From Artemia franciscana (lineage: Eukaryota; Arthropoda; Branchiopoda; Anostraca; Artemiidae), in NCBI RefSeq assembly GCF_032884065.1, contig NC_088867.1, forward strand, positions 1,240,001-1,304,000: a stretch of DNA of 64,000 bases, written 5' to 3'. Shown one piece after another: positions 35,801 to 47,104 of the stretch. The position numbers and the translations under genes were made by a program. Numbering within the stretch: position 1 is the first letter of the stretch; each line of letters begins with the position of its first letter. The notes under the pieces were generated by a model. That model made no database searches and was not told where the DNA came from. It saw only the letters and a program-made list of their open reading frames with translations.

Positions 35801-37140
35801 CGGCTAACAACGGGTTCTCCTATAAAATTACTTAATTTTAGCGATGTGTTGTGGGAAGTGTGGGTACTTGCGCTGCCTGTCTCCAGCAGTTTAAGGCCTA
35901 TAGGCTGGCCAGTGCCTATACGGCTCTTCCCACTCACTCCCGCTCTTTTCTGTATTACATAACTATTACTGAATCAGCCCCTTTTCCATTGTTTTCTTCA
36001 TGCTTTAGTACATGGATCAAACATTATAGGATTTCACAACTAGCGACACTAGGCACTTGATAGAAGGCAAGTCAGTGGAGAATTGACAATTCTGTTGCAG
36101 CGGTCAGCAAACCTACGTGACAGTTCATACATTTTTTGACAAATATCAAAAACACCGTACCCTCGGAAAATGTAACTATTACGAGTCCAAATGGGGACAC
36201 TAAAAATACTTGCAGAACCTAAAGAATAGCGATCGGATTTGCTTTTTATCTGAGGCAGAGATAGATTGCAAAAGAAGTTTCAAAAACAACACACGTGGTG
36301 CAAAATGCATTATATAGCCAACCAAGGGTTCTCTTATCATTTTGAATTTTTACCCTTTCGAGAAGACCGCTAGATTTTCTTATTTTTTCTTTCAAAGAAT
36401 AATTATATGAATATTATAATTATAATAATAAAGAATAATGAACATTTTATGAGTGGCAAATCCAACAAAAGTCAACATCTAGTGAAAGGAAGACATATTT
36501 CAATCCTTCCCCGACCCCTAATCCCCTGAAAAATGGAACAAAAGAAAGAAAGAGCCACGACCTCATAAAAAAACGCACAGAAACCAACCTTAATGTTGGA
36601 GTTGCCAATTTCTTTTGTTCAAGCTACTTGGGTCTAAAATTACGTTTTTCCTGTTTTCGCGACTGTACTAATTAGGCAGTATTTATTTATCTACTACAAT
36701 TCAATTCTCATTCAGATCGAAAAGTACGACTTTACCAAGTTTTCAACAAATGCAGAAAGTTCCGACATACTAATCTAGACTATATCATTTGCCCAATAAA
36801 GTCCTGCTCTAGACTAAAGAAAAGATTCGCGCTCCCTTAGAAAAAACGCACGCATCATTTTGGGAACAATAGCTTCTATTAATTATACTACTCTCTTTTA
36901 CTTCTTCTGCTACTAAAAATTGAAGATCTTATATACTCATGAAACTCACTAATCCAATTCCTTTAAGGGGAAAGGGGGGAAGGGAGGTAATGGAATCCCA
37001 TGAGAATCGCAGTAACGCCAACGACAAACAAAAACTGGAGTAACTTGTAATTTCACTGGAGTAGTGAAAATGTCCATTGTAAAGCAAGCTAGGCAGTTTT
37101 TATGGCACTTGGTATTTATCAAGTGACACATAGCGATCGA
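32851..37140. other. Intergenic, no recognised gene
   Basis: The first part should include the VPS25 3' UTR. Otherwise AT-rich with short chance frames (33570-33752, 34304-34537, 35851-36060), none recognised. A GC-rich spot near 34240-34300 contains the palindrome CAGGCGC-A-GCGCCTG. Confidence 0.5.
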
Positions 37141-37169
37141 AATTTCTGTCTGTCGGTCCCGGTTTTGCT

Positions 37170-37530
37170 AGTTCAGGCACTTCCAGATAAGCTAGGATTA
37201 TGAAACTTGGCAGGCGTATCAGGGACAAGACCAGATTAAATAAGAAATAATCTCTTCCCTGATTTGACCATCTGGGGGGGGGGGGGAGCGAGCGAACAAA
37301 ATAGTTGAGATGAATTTTATTTGCCGATACAAAAAAAAATATTGTTCTTCTTAATTGTGGCTTGCTGGTCTAGGGTAGGATTCTCACTTAGGATGCGAGT
37401 GGTTTTAGGTTCGAATCCCGGACCACCCCAATTTTTACATAAAAAATCCAAAACTAGATACGTGATTAGTATAGCGATTACTGAAAGCTGGCAGGCGTAT
37501 CAGGGACCAGGCCTAAATTAGAAATAGCAA
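37170..37530 (+). repeat. Family B fragments flanking a tRNA-Pro-like unit
   Basis: 37170-37290 ('gcacttccagataagctagg', 'ttggcaggcgtatcaggga', 'gatttgaccatctgggg') and 37485-37525 ('gctggcaggcgtatcaggga') match the leading block of family B at 47110-47225. Between them lies the tRNA-like segment described separately. Confidence 0.7.
37359..37429 (+). repeat. tRNA-Pro(AGG)-derived pseudogene or SINE head
   Basis: Resembles tRNA-Pro: ggcttgctggtctaggg (A box) then gattctcacttAGGatgcgag (anticodon arm, AGG) and GGTTCGAATCC (B box, 37408-37418). The acceptor stem pairs at only 4 of 7 positions, the T stem is mismatched and the D loop is one base short. It is therefore unlikely to be a working tRNA and is better read as the head of a SINE-like repeat. 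Confidence 0.7.
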
Positions 37531-38439
37531 TTTTGCAAAGTTTCAGAGAAATTATAGAAATAGATAGATTATCAATTAAATCTGTTGAAAAGATACCTTA
37601 GTGTTAGTATTAATAGAGATGAGGGGATTTTAGGATAAACTCAGTTTATAATAGTTGAATTAAGGAGCAGTTAAATTCTTCAACCAGTAGTGATTCTGGA
37701 ACAATTCCAGCGATTCCAGGAACTGTCCTGGAACAAGTGATAACCTTGCGAACAAAAGTCAGAATGAGGTCAAAGCTGGGAAAAGTCAACAGACTGCAGC
37801 TACACTAGCAGACAAAAATACATTTCATTTATAATTCATGAATTTGTTGATTAACCTGTGAAATTTAGTTAGGGCTGTTGGAACTGGGGTTTAGTGACCT
37901 TTTTGTTTGTTCAAGTAAATATAGTCTTCACTTTTAATTGATTCCTATTTATACATAGATTGTTGAGAGGAGAGTGACCCATGGTTTCACTATAGACATT
38001 CGCTTTGGTTGATGTTATAACATCAGTACTGGAAGTTTGTTTATAATGTGAGTTGTTCTTATTCATTTACCTTTTTTTTTTCTTCTTCGTCTGTTTAATT
38101 GCTGTGTTTTTTTTAGTATGATGTCTTAAAAACGTTTTTTTTTTAGTGTGATGTCTTAAAAACGTTTTTTTTTTTGTTTCTTATTTCGTTTTTTTTTTCG
38201 TTGAGAAAGGCTCCCAGACGCGGGGCCAGAATATTCGGAATATTTTTTAAACTAAAGTGTTGCTTTGTTGTTATTTTTTGTTCACTGCTTTATTGAAATT
38301 AAAACCCGTTTTTTCTTGCTTAATTTTTCGTACTTTTTTTTATATCTACTCATAGCCCAAGAAACCAATCAATTCTCACTTACCTAATTTAGAAAAGTCT
38401 CTACTCGATGAGGAAAAATAAATATAGTATGGAAGAATT

Positions 38440-39915
38440 ATAAACATTCAAATAATCCCCTTCACAAGAAAGGTGAAAAAAAGTCCATTTTATAATTATA
38501 GAGGAATTAGCTTGGTTTCTGTAGGAAGCAAATTACTTAGCACGATGATACTAGGAGAAGAGATACAATAGATAAGGTTTTAAGTGAAGAACAGTGTGGT
38601 ATTGGGAAGGGGAGAGTATGTATCGACCATATTTTCACTCTTATGATTAATGATTGACAAGTGCCTAAGTAATCAGACCCGTTAAGTCTTCAGTTTGATA
38701 TATTATTAAAAAGCGTTTGGTTCAACTGTTAGAAGAGATTTAATGAAGTTCCCATGCTTGCATGGGATACCAAATAAATACATTAAAGTCGTTAGTGCTA
38801 TGTAATAGAATAACATTGCTGCGGTTAAGGTAGGAAATGACATTTGTAGCTGGTTTCGCATTGAATCAGGAATTAAACAGGGCTAGGTTCTATCCCCGAT
38901 TATATAGATCATTTTGCTTAAATTTGTCTCAAGAAGCATAGCAAAGGCTATGGAAGAGCAGACAATACAAAGAGGAAGTAAAACTCTTCTAGACTTTACA
39001 TAAGCTGATGATTTGAGTATCTTAGACGAAAATATTAGCAAGAAGAATGAATTTTTGGATGTTTTAAGAATTCAGGGCTCAAGAACAGGTACAAAAAATT
39101 GATGTCAAGAAGACTTAAGTAGCTATAACTGGGAATAAGAGAAGTTGAAGAGGTAATGATGGGTAACAAGAAAGATCCATCAAGTGGACTCCTTCACTCA
39201 TCTAGGTAGCATTTTTAGTAAAGACGGTGGGCGCAGTGAAGATCTTAAAAGTAGAATAAGCGATGCCCGGGGCGTTTCTTCACAACTGAAAAAGATTTGG
39301 AAGAATAGGATGTACCAATCAAACCAAGATTAGAATGATGGAAGCAAGTGAGAAAGTCTGGAAGTCTGGTAGAATAGGATGGACCACTCAAACCAAGATT
39401 AGAATGTTGGAAGCAAGTGATCAAAGTCCGGAAGTGCGGAAGAATAGGATGAACCAATAAAACCAAGATTAGAATGTTGGAAGCTAGTGATCACAGTAGT
39501 CAAATATGAATCTGAAACGTGGGCGCTTCAAAAGATGGAGGAGGATTTGTTAGATGTTTTCGAGAGAAAATGTATACGTATTATATAGGTACCCGTCTGA
39601 CTGGCCGTATTTCAAACAGTAAACTCTACAAAAAATATGGTTCAATCCCACTTTCTAGGGCTATAAGGAGAGAAAGATGAGATGGCTGCGACTGTTCTGC
39701 GGTTGACAGGTTATGAAAGATCGCCTTTGTTGGCTAACCATCGAGGGCCAGACGAAAAGTAGGTCGTCCATGAAAGAGGTTTGGAAGGATGTTGTAAGGA
39801 GAGATTTAAAAGATATTGGAAGTTGCTTGGAGGGTGGCTTTGAATGAGTCGGGATGGAAGAATAGCACGGGCAGTCGTGTTTGCCTCAAGCGGCTTGGTG
39901 AAGCAGTGAGTGACT
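38440..39915 (+). mobile_element. Degenerate RTE retrotransposon (RT domain to 3' end)
   Basis: Recognisable by alignment with 7820-10566: NYRGISLVSVGSKLL (38495), the 'gaacagtgtggtattgggaagggg' FRKG block (38590), 'gctgatgatttgagtat' ADDLSI (39005), and the C-terminal block to GEAVSD (39905). Stops and indels are everywhere. A 70-bp segment is triplicated at 39292-39505. The 3' end shows the variant GEAVSD plus 'ctattagtagttattg', matching the short copy at 31348. Confidence 0.85.
39292..39505. repeat. Three tandem 70-bp units inside the RTE remnant
   Basis: 'gaataggatg.acca.tcaaac' plus 'caagattagaatg.tggaagc' recurs starting at about 39303, 39373 and 39443. The intact RTE has this segment once, so it was amplified after insertion. 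Confidence 0.9.
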
Positions 39916-40424
39916 ATTAGTAGTTATTGTATCCATTGAAATGCTTAGTTATTGCTCTATTAATTATTTTTGTTTTTACATTACATTCTAATATGATAAT
40001 AGCCGTAATATAATTAAAATTAAACACCGATAATTTAACGTAATTTCTACAGTGATAATAACAAAATAGTTATAGTTTAATGGGAGAACGTGCCTGATTG
40101 GTTGACAGCAAATTATCAATATTTGGCTTCAGCTTTCCTAGGAAGGACCGCAAATCTCGTCGTTCTGTGATTTTCAAACTGCTTTACTTGTTATATCGAA
40201 AGCTCTATCGCAATTCCCTACAGTCCAGGATATTTTTTAGGTATTTTTGCCAGCAAGCCAAAATATTTTATAATCTTCTGAAAATGTTGAAATATTTGAT
40301 ATAAATTCCAACTTCAGCGCCTCATTAGTGAGAAGTATTTTTTCGGCGGAAGGGGGAAAACACATCAAAATTTCTTTATATGCATTTTCGTTACGTTTTC
40401 GCGAGTTGGATAAAAAACTCGAGG

Positions 40425-40466
40425 GAGGGGGGTTCAAGCCTCATAACCTTTCCCCCCTGGATACGG
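40425..40466. mobile_element. MITE end (solo terminus)
   Basis: CTGGATACGGCCTT at 40453-40466 is one terminus of the MITE seen at 28901-29472, with a G-rich subterminal stretch like that copy. The opposite end was not found. It abuts the hAT remnant and seems to have truncated it. Confidence 0.6.
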
Positions 40467-40472
40467 CCTTGC

Positions 40473-40870
40473 TCCTCTTGTAGTATCACATTCCGTTATA
40501 TCACTTGGATTTATGGTCCTCAGTGGTATTTCCATCAACAGGATATCTTCGAACGTGATTTTGGAGTCGTCATGTAGGGCATTCAAATGTTGCACATATG
40601 TCTGAATATCCTCATCAAGGCCTGTGACAAGTTTGAAAACTGGGAAAATTCATGCTGAGTAATATTTTGCTTTCCAGAAATGCTGAAATTACAACCTTTG
40701 ATATTTTAAAATGAGGTTGCCCTCTGGTAACAGTAAATTAATGCCTTTTTTGAACAAATCTGTCAAATACGCGGTGTCTGCTTTTAAGGTGATTCTCCGA
40801 GGTTTGAAGCAAATTCTATTTCCTATAGCATTGAAATACGCAACGAGATTTTCTCCTTTCTCATTGGCTT
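40473..40870 (-). pseudogene. hAT transposase remnant (ZBED5/FAM200-like)
   Basis: Minus-strand translation gives, in order, NAIGNRICFKPRRITLKADT, AYLTDLFKKGINLLLPEGN, then GLDEDIQTYVQHLNAL and ITFEDILLMEIPLRTINPSD. The 'L-N-x-x-L-x-G-x-N' and 'F-x-D-I-L-x-x-x-I-P-x-x-x-I-N-P' blocks belong to the middle-to-late part of hAT transposases related to ZBED5/FAM200/SCAND3. Stops interrupt the frame. The dimerisation region that should follow is missing where the MITE end begins. Confidence 0.65.
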
Positions 40871-41150
40871 AATTGCTCTCTTGAGGGTTGTACCAGAATA
40901 TTTAAATACTGTTGTTTATTACGATCGGATTTAAAGGGAATTTAAATTTTTTTCACATGTCTAATTGGTAACAGCTGACCATTGAAATTTGGTTGGTTAC
41001 AAGTCAGATAACAGTTTAGCATTTGAATTTTCACAATGGGCAGAAAAAAAATAAGAACAAATAAAGGATGGGAAAACCTGAGACATCGGTAAGTTCTATT
41101 CCAACGTTATTGTAGATTATATTACTTTTATTCATGTACAAGTTACATTT

Positions 41151-42490
41151 TCAAACAGTTCGTGGTAACGAACTGTAGTAAGGAGCGAAGGGGCTCAATA
41201 GTAACCAAAACACTAAAAAACGAAGTTTTGATACAAATAGTTACATCAAAAGAATTGCATTTTAATGCTGATTTTAAATATATAAGTTTCATCAAGTTTA
41301 GTCTTACCGGTCAAAAGTTACGAGCCTGAGAAAATGTGCCTTATTTTAGAAAATAGGCGGAAATACCCTCTAAAAGTCACATAATCTTAACAAAATCACA
41401 CCATCAGATTCAGCGTATCCGAGAACCCTACTGTAGAAGTTTCAAGCCCCTATCATAAAAAAGGTGGAATTTTGTATTTTTGCCAGAAGACAGATAACGG
41501 GTGCGTATTTTTTGTTTTTTCTTTGTTGTTTTTTTCCTCAGGGGTGATTGTATCGACCTAGTTGTCCTAGAATGTCGCAAGAGGGTTCATTCTAACGTAA
41601 ATTAAAAGTTCTAGTGTCCTTTTTAAGTGACCGAAAAACTGGAGGGCACCGAGGCCCCCTCCAACGCACAGTTTTCTCCAAGGTCACCGGATCAAAATTT
41701 TGAGATAACCATTCTGTTTAACTCAGTCAAAAATCTAATAAATATGTCTTTGGGGATGACTAAATCCACCTCAGTTCCCGGGGGAGGGGCGGCAACTTAT
41801 AAACTTAGACCATTGTTTACACATAGTAGTTGTTAATTATGAAGTGTACAGAGGTTTTCAGGGGGACTTTTTTGTGTTGGGGTTAGGGTGGGTCGGGGGG
41901 GCAGGTTACGTGGGAGGATCTTTCCATGGAGGAATTTTTCATGAGGGAAGAGAATTTCCATGAAGGGGTCGCAGGATTTTCTAGCATCATTTATAAAAAG
42001 ACAATGAGAAAATATTTTTTTTCAAATGGAAGTAATGATCAACATTAAAACTTAAAACGAGCATAAAATATTACTTAAATAAGGGGGTTTGTCTCTTCCA
42101 CAATACCTTGCTCTTTACGCTAAAGTATTTTTAGTAACTTCAATTAGTTATTCTACGGCCTTTGTGATTCAAGGGTCATTCTGAAGGATTTGGGACAAAA
42201 TTCAAGCTTTAGTGTAAAGAACGAGGTATTGACGAGGGGGCAAACTCCCTCACATACGTAATAAAAATACACACATATATAAGTTCGTTACATAAGCTAA
42301 TTCGTAAGGTACGTATGTTTATTACTAACAAAAACGTTTGTAAAAATATAATAAAAAAAAATCTAGTTATATTTTTAAGTAACCAAACATTTGGAGGTAA
42401 CTAGGCCTCCTTTCCCCCCCCCCCTTTTTTTTTTAGCGAAATCGTCCGATCAAAACTATGAGAAAGCCATTTAGCTTGTAATTAACATAA
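41151..42490 (+). mobile_element. Family A element, copy 3 (lacks 3' foldback)
   Basis: Starts TCAAACAGTTCGTGGTAACG and follows copy 2 closely through 'ctttggggatgactaa', a G-rich box and 'aaaacttaaaacgagca'. A shorter inverted pair (about 42030-42130 and 42185-42265, around 'ctctttacgctaaagt' / 'ctttagtgtaaagaac') is retained. Homology stops at 'gaaagccatttagc' near 42472, short of the terminal hairpin. Non-coding. Confidence 0.85.
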
Positions 42491-42505
42491 AATTGCTTCT
42501 CCAAA

Positions 42506-43140
42506 CTAAACATCCGTATGATATATGGGTAGATTATAGCAAAATATATCGTGCAGAGTACATTCCGGCAGAATATGCTTCAATCTTTTGAGGATGCCAA
42601 CTCCACGTGCAACTTTGGTGGAGATAATGTCGCTATGATGCTTCCACGATAGATTTGAATCAATATGGAAGCCGAGGTACCGCAGCTTTTCACCTAATAG
42701 AACTTTACTACTTATATCAACAGAATCACCCACTCTACAAAATGTCAGTAAGAATTTTTCTTTACATTCACACACAGCAAACTTAAACTTGTAAACATCT
42801 CTAATCTTTTGAGAGTAATATGAGCTTTTACTATTAAATCATCTGCGGATTTTGCAAATACTGTTAGCAATATATGTATCCTTTAGATAAACGCGCGTCT
42901 TGTTCACATAAACTGAATAAAGTAAAGGGCCCAGCACAGACATTTTGCTATTTATAATGTTAGATATTGTCGTATGAGTGTCTACACCAGGTAACTACTT
43001 TACCCCATGAAATACAAGGCTATCAAGCATGGACTCCTGATCATAATTATCAAGCTTTTTTTCTATTCTACTAATCCTCTCCTCCAAATTTTCAATTTGA
43101 AATCTCAGACTAACAAGAGCCTGCTCGATTTTGCAAACTT
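42506..43140 (-). pseudogene. LINE remnant with ORF1 and RT pieces joined
   Basis: On the minus strand from 43138 down: an ORF1-type coiled coil (RFQIENLEERISRIEKKLDN, YDQESMLDSLVFHGVK), then directly RT motif B (SVLGPLLYSVYVNK near 42955), ADDLIVKAHITL (motif C with FADD-type core disrupted) and the thumb YLGFHIDSNLSWKHHSDIIS through VARGVGILKRLKHILPE. The endonuclease and the first half of the RT are missing, so a large internal deletion joined ORF1 to RT. Frameshifts and stops are present. Confidence 0.75.
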
Positions 43141-43209
43141 TGGATTAAACTTGAGCGTGATTGAATCATAAACCTGGCTGATTATCAGTTCAATACCTTC
43201 TTTGTTCAA

Positions 43210-44190
43210 TGAATTTGGGTCATTGGGTCATTGGACGGTTAATTCGAAAAAATGAGGTATTTTTAAGTTACGAAGGAGTGATCGAATCTTAATGAAATCT
43301 CATATTTAGAAGGATCTTGCAACTCAGATCTTTTATTTTAGATCTGGCTGAATCCAGTTTCATTGGGAGGAATTGTGGGGGGGACCGGAAATCTTGGAAA
43401 CGCTTAGAGTGGAAAGGTCACGATGAAATTTGGTGGGAAGAATAAGCACACATCCAAGATACGTGACTGACATAACTGGACCGGATCCTCACTCTTTGGG
43501 AGAGTTGGGGGGGGGGTAATTCTGAAAAATTTGAAATATGAGGTATTTGTAATTTATGAACTGGTGATCAGATCTTAATGAAACTTGATATTTAGAAGGA
43601 TCTTGTGCTTCAGCACTCTTATTACGAATACCGACCAGATCCGGTGACAGTAGGCGGAGTTGGATGGGGAAACCGAAAATCTTGGAAAATGATTAGAGTG
43701 AAGAGATCGGGATGAAACTTGGTGGGTAGAATAAACAAATATCGTAGATACGTGATTGACGTAACCGGACTGGATCCGCTCTCTTTGGGGGAGTTAGGGG
43801 GGTCTAGTGCTTTGGCGATTTCGGTGCTTCTGGACGTGCTAGGACAATAAAGATTGGCAGGCATGTCAGGGACCTGCACAAACTGACTTGATAAAGTCGT
43901 TTTCCCCGATTTGACCATCTGAGGGGGGCTGAAGGGAGAGGAAAAATTAAAAAAATGAGGTATGTTTAACTTACCAGTGGGTGATCAGATCTTAAGGAAA
44001 TTTGATATTTAGAAGGACCTGGTGTCTTAGAGCTCTTATTTTAAACCCCGACCGGCATTAATTATCTGATTTTCCTTTTCAATCAATCCATTGATTCTTA
44101 GAATTTTGCTAGAGCTCATACCATATGAGCTCTTGGTTCTTCCGACCTCGTCATAAGTGCCATATGAGCTCTTAGCTCTTGTTTTTTTTT
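43210..44190 (+). repeat. Family B repeat array, 5' of the transposase ORF
   Basis: Three diverged units of about 290-420 bp, marked by 'gatc.gatcttaatgaaa' at about 43268, 43566 and 43984, with 'gctcttattttaaa.cccgacc', 'aatcttggaaaa.gctt' and 'ctctttgggggagttgggggg'. It ends with a 190-bp tail holding the hairpin GAGCTCATA-CCA-TATGAGCTC (44113-44133) and 'gagctcttagctcttg', then T10. The same tail ends the array at 48975. Confidence 0.9.
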
Positions 44191-44193
44191 CAG

Positions 44194-46861
44194 GAAGAAA
44201 AACTTGCCCGAACAAGAAAGTTTACCAGAACAAGAAAAATTTCCAGTGTCTCCAAATTGTTCCAGGCTTTCCGAAACTCCGAATCCGGCTTTAACTATTA
44301 TAGATGATTCTACGGTTAGTAAAAATGCGCCATCTGGTAGCTCTTGCGATTTTGGTTCGCCAGGAGAACACTTTGGAATCGATTTGTCTGGAATTCCAGA
44401 TGTAAATTGTATAGTCAACTTGCGTCATCTGCTTAGTGAGTTTATAGAAGCAATAAAACATCAGTTCAATTGCAAGGACGGGAAATCAAAGCTTTGCGTG
44501 AAAGAAATTAAAAACACTGGACTCCAAACAAAGCTCGTCGTTATCTGCCAAGACTGTGGCTGGAAAAAGCGAGTAGAAGGTGAGCCGGAAGCCCCCCTCA
44601 CTACTGTAAAAGAATACCTAACAAATTTCAGTGAACAGATATTAGGTAACAAAAAAGAGAAGATCAGCAATTTACGAGGCAACGTGAACGTGAAAGCTGT
44701 ATGGGGTATCATGGGGACCGGAGGAGGCTACGCATCTTTGAACGAATTATTAAGTGTATTGGGAATAAAAAATATGAATCCGAAAACGTTTATGAATTTA
44801 GAACGCTTAGTTGGTAACGCATGGATGGATGCACTATCAGATGTCTTAGAAGAAAATGGTCGTGAGTCCTTGAAATTAGCCATTCATGAGGACAGGTTTA
44901 TCAACGATTTTTTCTGGACTAAGGTCATCTGTGATGGTGGCTGGAATAAACGCAGCAAAGGACACGATTATACTGCAAAAGGTTGTGTTGGGGTAATCAT
45001 TGATGCCTTTACGAAAAAATTATTATATGTAAGAATAAGAAATAAATATTGTTACCTCTGCTTCAGCTCAAAGAAGGCAAACCAGAAAGTGAAAGATCAT
45101 GTTTGCTTTATGAACTACAATGGTCCCTCGAAGAGCATGGAAACCGACATTCTTGTTGAAGGTTTTCGCCAAAGTGAAGCCATGCATAACCTTCAGTATT
45201 TACAATACATCGGAGACGGCGATTCTAGTGTTTTTTACAAGCTAAGACAAAGTGTTTCATACGGATCATATATCCAAAAAGAAGAATGTGCCAATCACGT
45301 GACCAAGAACTATACAAAATACCTCCATAATGTTGTGAAGACAAAAAAAGGGATGCACAGCAAATTTCTTTCAAATGACATAATTCTAAAGCTAACCAAA
45401 AATCTACGAGGTGCAATAAAAAAGAACTCGGCTGATGGTGGGTCTGCCGAAAATCTAAGACAACTCTTACGAAGAGGCCCAGAGCATGTGTTTGGTAATC
45501 ATAAAGAGTGTGATTCTGGCTGTGCCAAAAAGAATGGGGTCTTAGAAACTGTGGAGAACCGCTATAATAACCTTCCGAAAACTATTTTGGAGGATGTAAA
45601 AGCTGGCGTGGAAAATATTTGTAAAAAAGCGGACTTATTAAGAAACGATGCAACGACCAATCTTGCCGAGAATTATATGTCTGTTGCAGTGAAATTCGTA
45701 GGCGGAAAACAAATAAGCCGCTCGAAACGATGGTCATACCATGCTAGGATAAGTGGAGCAAGCCTATCCTACTCCTTGGGCCCGAAATGGCAATCTTCTA
45801 CATGGAAAAAAACATTTGGCTACAGTCCTTGCAAAATAACAAAAGAATACACGGTGAAAACTTCTAATCTTCGGAAACGGACAAAAACAAATCAGAAAAG
45901 ATATTACGCAACCATGGGTGGGAGATATATGGCCAAAAAGAAAGAGAATCGGAGTTTGCCTAAAGGCGATCAAAATTACGGACCAAATTGCAACAAGCCT
46001 GATATGAATCCAGAGGAATTTGAAATCGCAAAAGCTGATTATGTTGCAAAAAATATGAATCTGGATGGAGCCAAACTGCAGGAGATCTACGTAAACACAA
46101 TGGGGCAAAATGATAACTGGATATTTGAGAGGAGCAAAAGGATTACTGCCACTTATTTTCATAGAATAGCTTCTCGCAAAAAAAATACTCCAACCGCACC
46201 CATAGTCAAGAATATCCGAATTAATTCTAATTTCAAATCTATTCCAATGCTTAGGGGAATTCAACTGGAGGCTATTGCACTGACGGCGTACGAGCAGAGA
46301 GAGGGAGTATCATTAATAAAAGGAGATCAAATGGGACTACTCATTCATCCAAATATCCAGTTTCTTGGAGCTTCTCTTGATGGTCGCTTAGAAAACGGCA
46401 CACCAGTTGAAGTGAAGACTGTCCATAATATTCCCAGAGGAATGACCATAAGGGAAGTGGCATCCCAAAAAGGATTGGTAAAGAATTTTTTCCTATGGTC
46501 ACACAATTCAAAATTGGAGTTAAAGAAAAATCACAAATACTATGCTCAAATTCAAGGTCAGCTAGAAATCACCAATCATGAAGAATGTCACTTGGTGGTA
46601 TATCACCATGAGCATGATGTGGAAATTTTAACTATTCCGAGATCAAAAGAATATTTTTTGTCCATATTACCAAAGCTTCAGGAGTTTTGGAGCGATTGTT
46701 TACTTCCGGAGATATTAGACTCGCGATTGATTAGGAACATGCCACTTAGAGAGCCTGCCTTAGTCCGGGCTGCAGCAAATCGCGGAATGAAACGGACTTT
46801 GGAGCCAGAAGACAGTGGATGTGAGAAAATTACTTGGTCCGACACTGAAAGTGAATATTGA
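44194..46861 (+). CDS. Mutator-like DDE transposase fused to YqaJ-type nuclease
   Basis: One uninterrupted frame (open from 44168, numbered here from the TTG at 44204 as residue 1; stop TGA). Residues about 60-240 form an N-terminal region with a possible CQDCGWKK zinc site. Residues 244-365 look like the RNase H-fold transposase: D244-G-x-W-x-K-R, a C-x-x-C knuckle (YCYLCF), G-D338-G-D340-S and K-E-E361-C-x-N-H, a DDE triad as in Mutator-like transposases, then a His/Cys cluster (H428, H433, C436, C440). Residues about 639-850 match YqaJ/lambda-exonuclease nucleases: RITA, G-x-x-x-E689, S-x-D726-G, E736-x-K738, Q782-x-Q-G-Q. Both active sites look intact. The first in-frame ATG is at about residue 169, inside conserved sequence; a polypyrimidine tract and cag|g at 44191-44194 suggest this is a 3' exon. 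A Kolobok-type assignment is the main alternative. Confidence 0.85.
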
Positions 46862-47100
46862 AAGTGGATTTTTCATTGACATGCGAATAGTATAGAGATT
46901 GTTTAGGGGTCATAATGTATTAGTAGCAGTATTGTTAACCTTAACCTATTAGGGTTGTTTGAATAGTAGACTATTATAGGTTAACTATTAGTGTTGGTGA
47001 ATAGCATATAAATATTAGTAAGTAAATTCTATTTGAAAAATTTCAGCATTCTGTCGAAGTCCAAACCATGTTGATAAGTAAACTCTAATTACGTTGAGAT
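46862..47100. other. Sequence after the transposase ORF
   Basis: Short non-coding stretch. It contains 'gtgaatagcatataaatatta' at 47001, closely repeated as 'gatgaatagtatataaatat' at 48974, on the two sides of the downstream family B array. It may be the element's own 3' UTR, split by that array. Confidence 0.5.
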
Positions 47101-47104
47101 TTAG

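Noticed and set aside
37359-37429. Functional tRNA-Pro gene
   Set aside because: Acceptor and T stems are mispaired; kept only as a tRNA-derived repeat.
44204-44206. TTG at 44204 as a true start codon
   Set aside because: Non-ATG initiation is rare in animals, and the adjacent acceptor site gives a simpler explanation.
45764-46264. 166-codon minus-strand frame
   Set aside because: It is the shadow of the transposase-nuclease ORF on the other strand.
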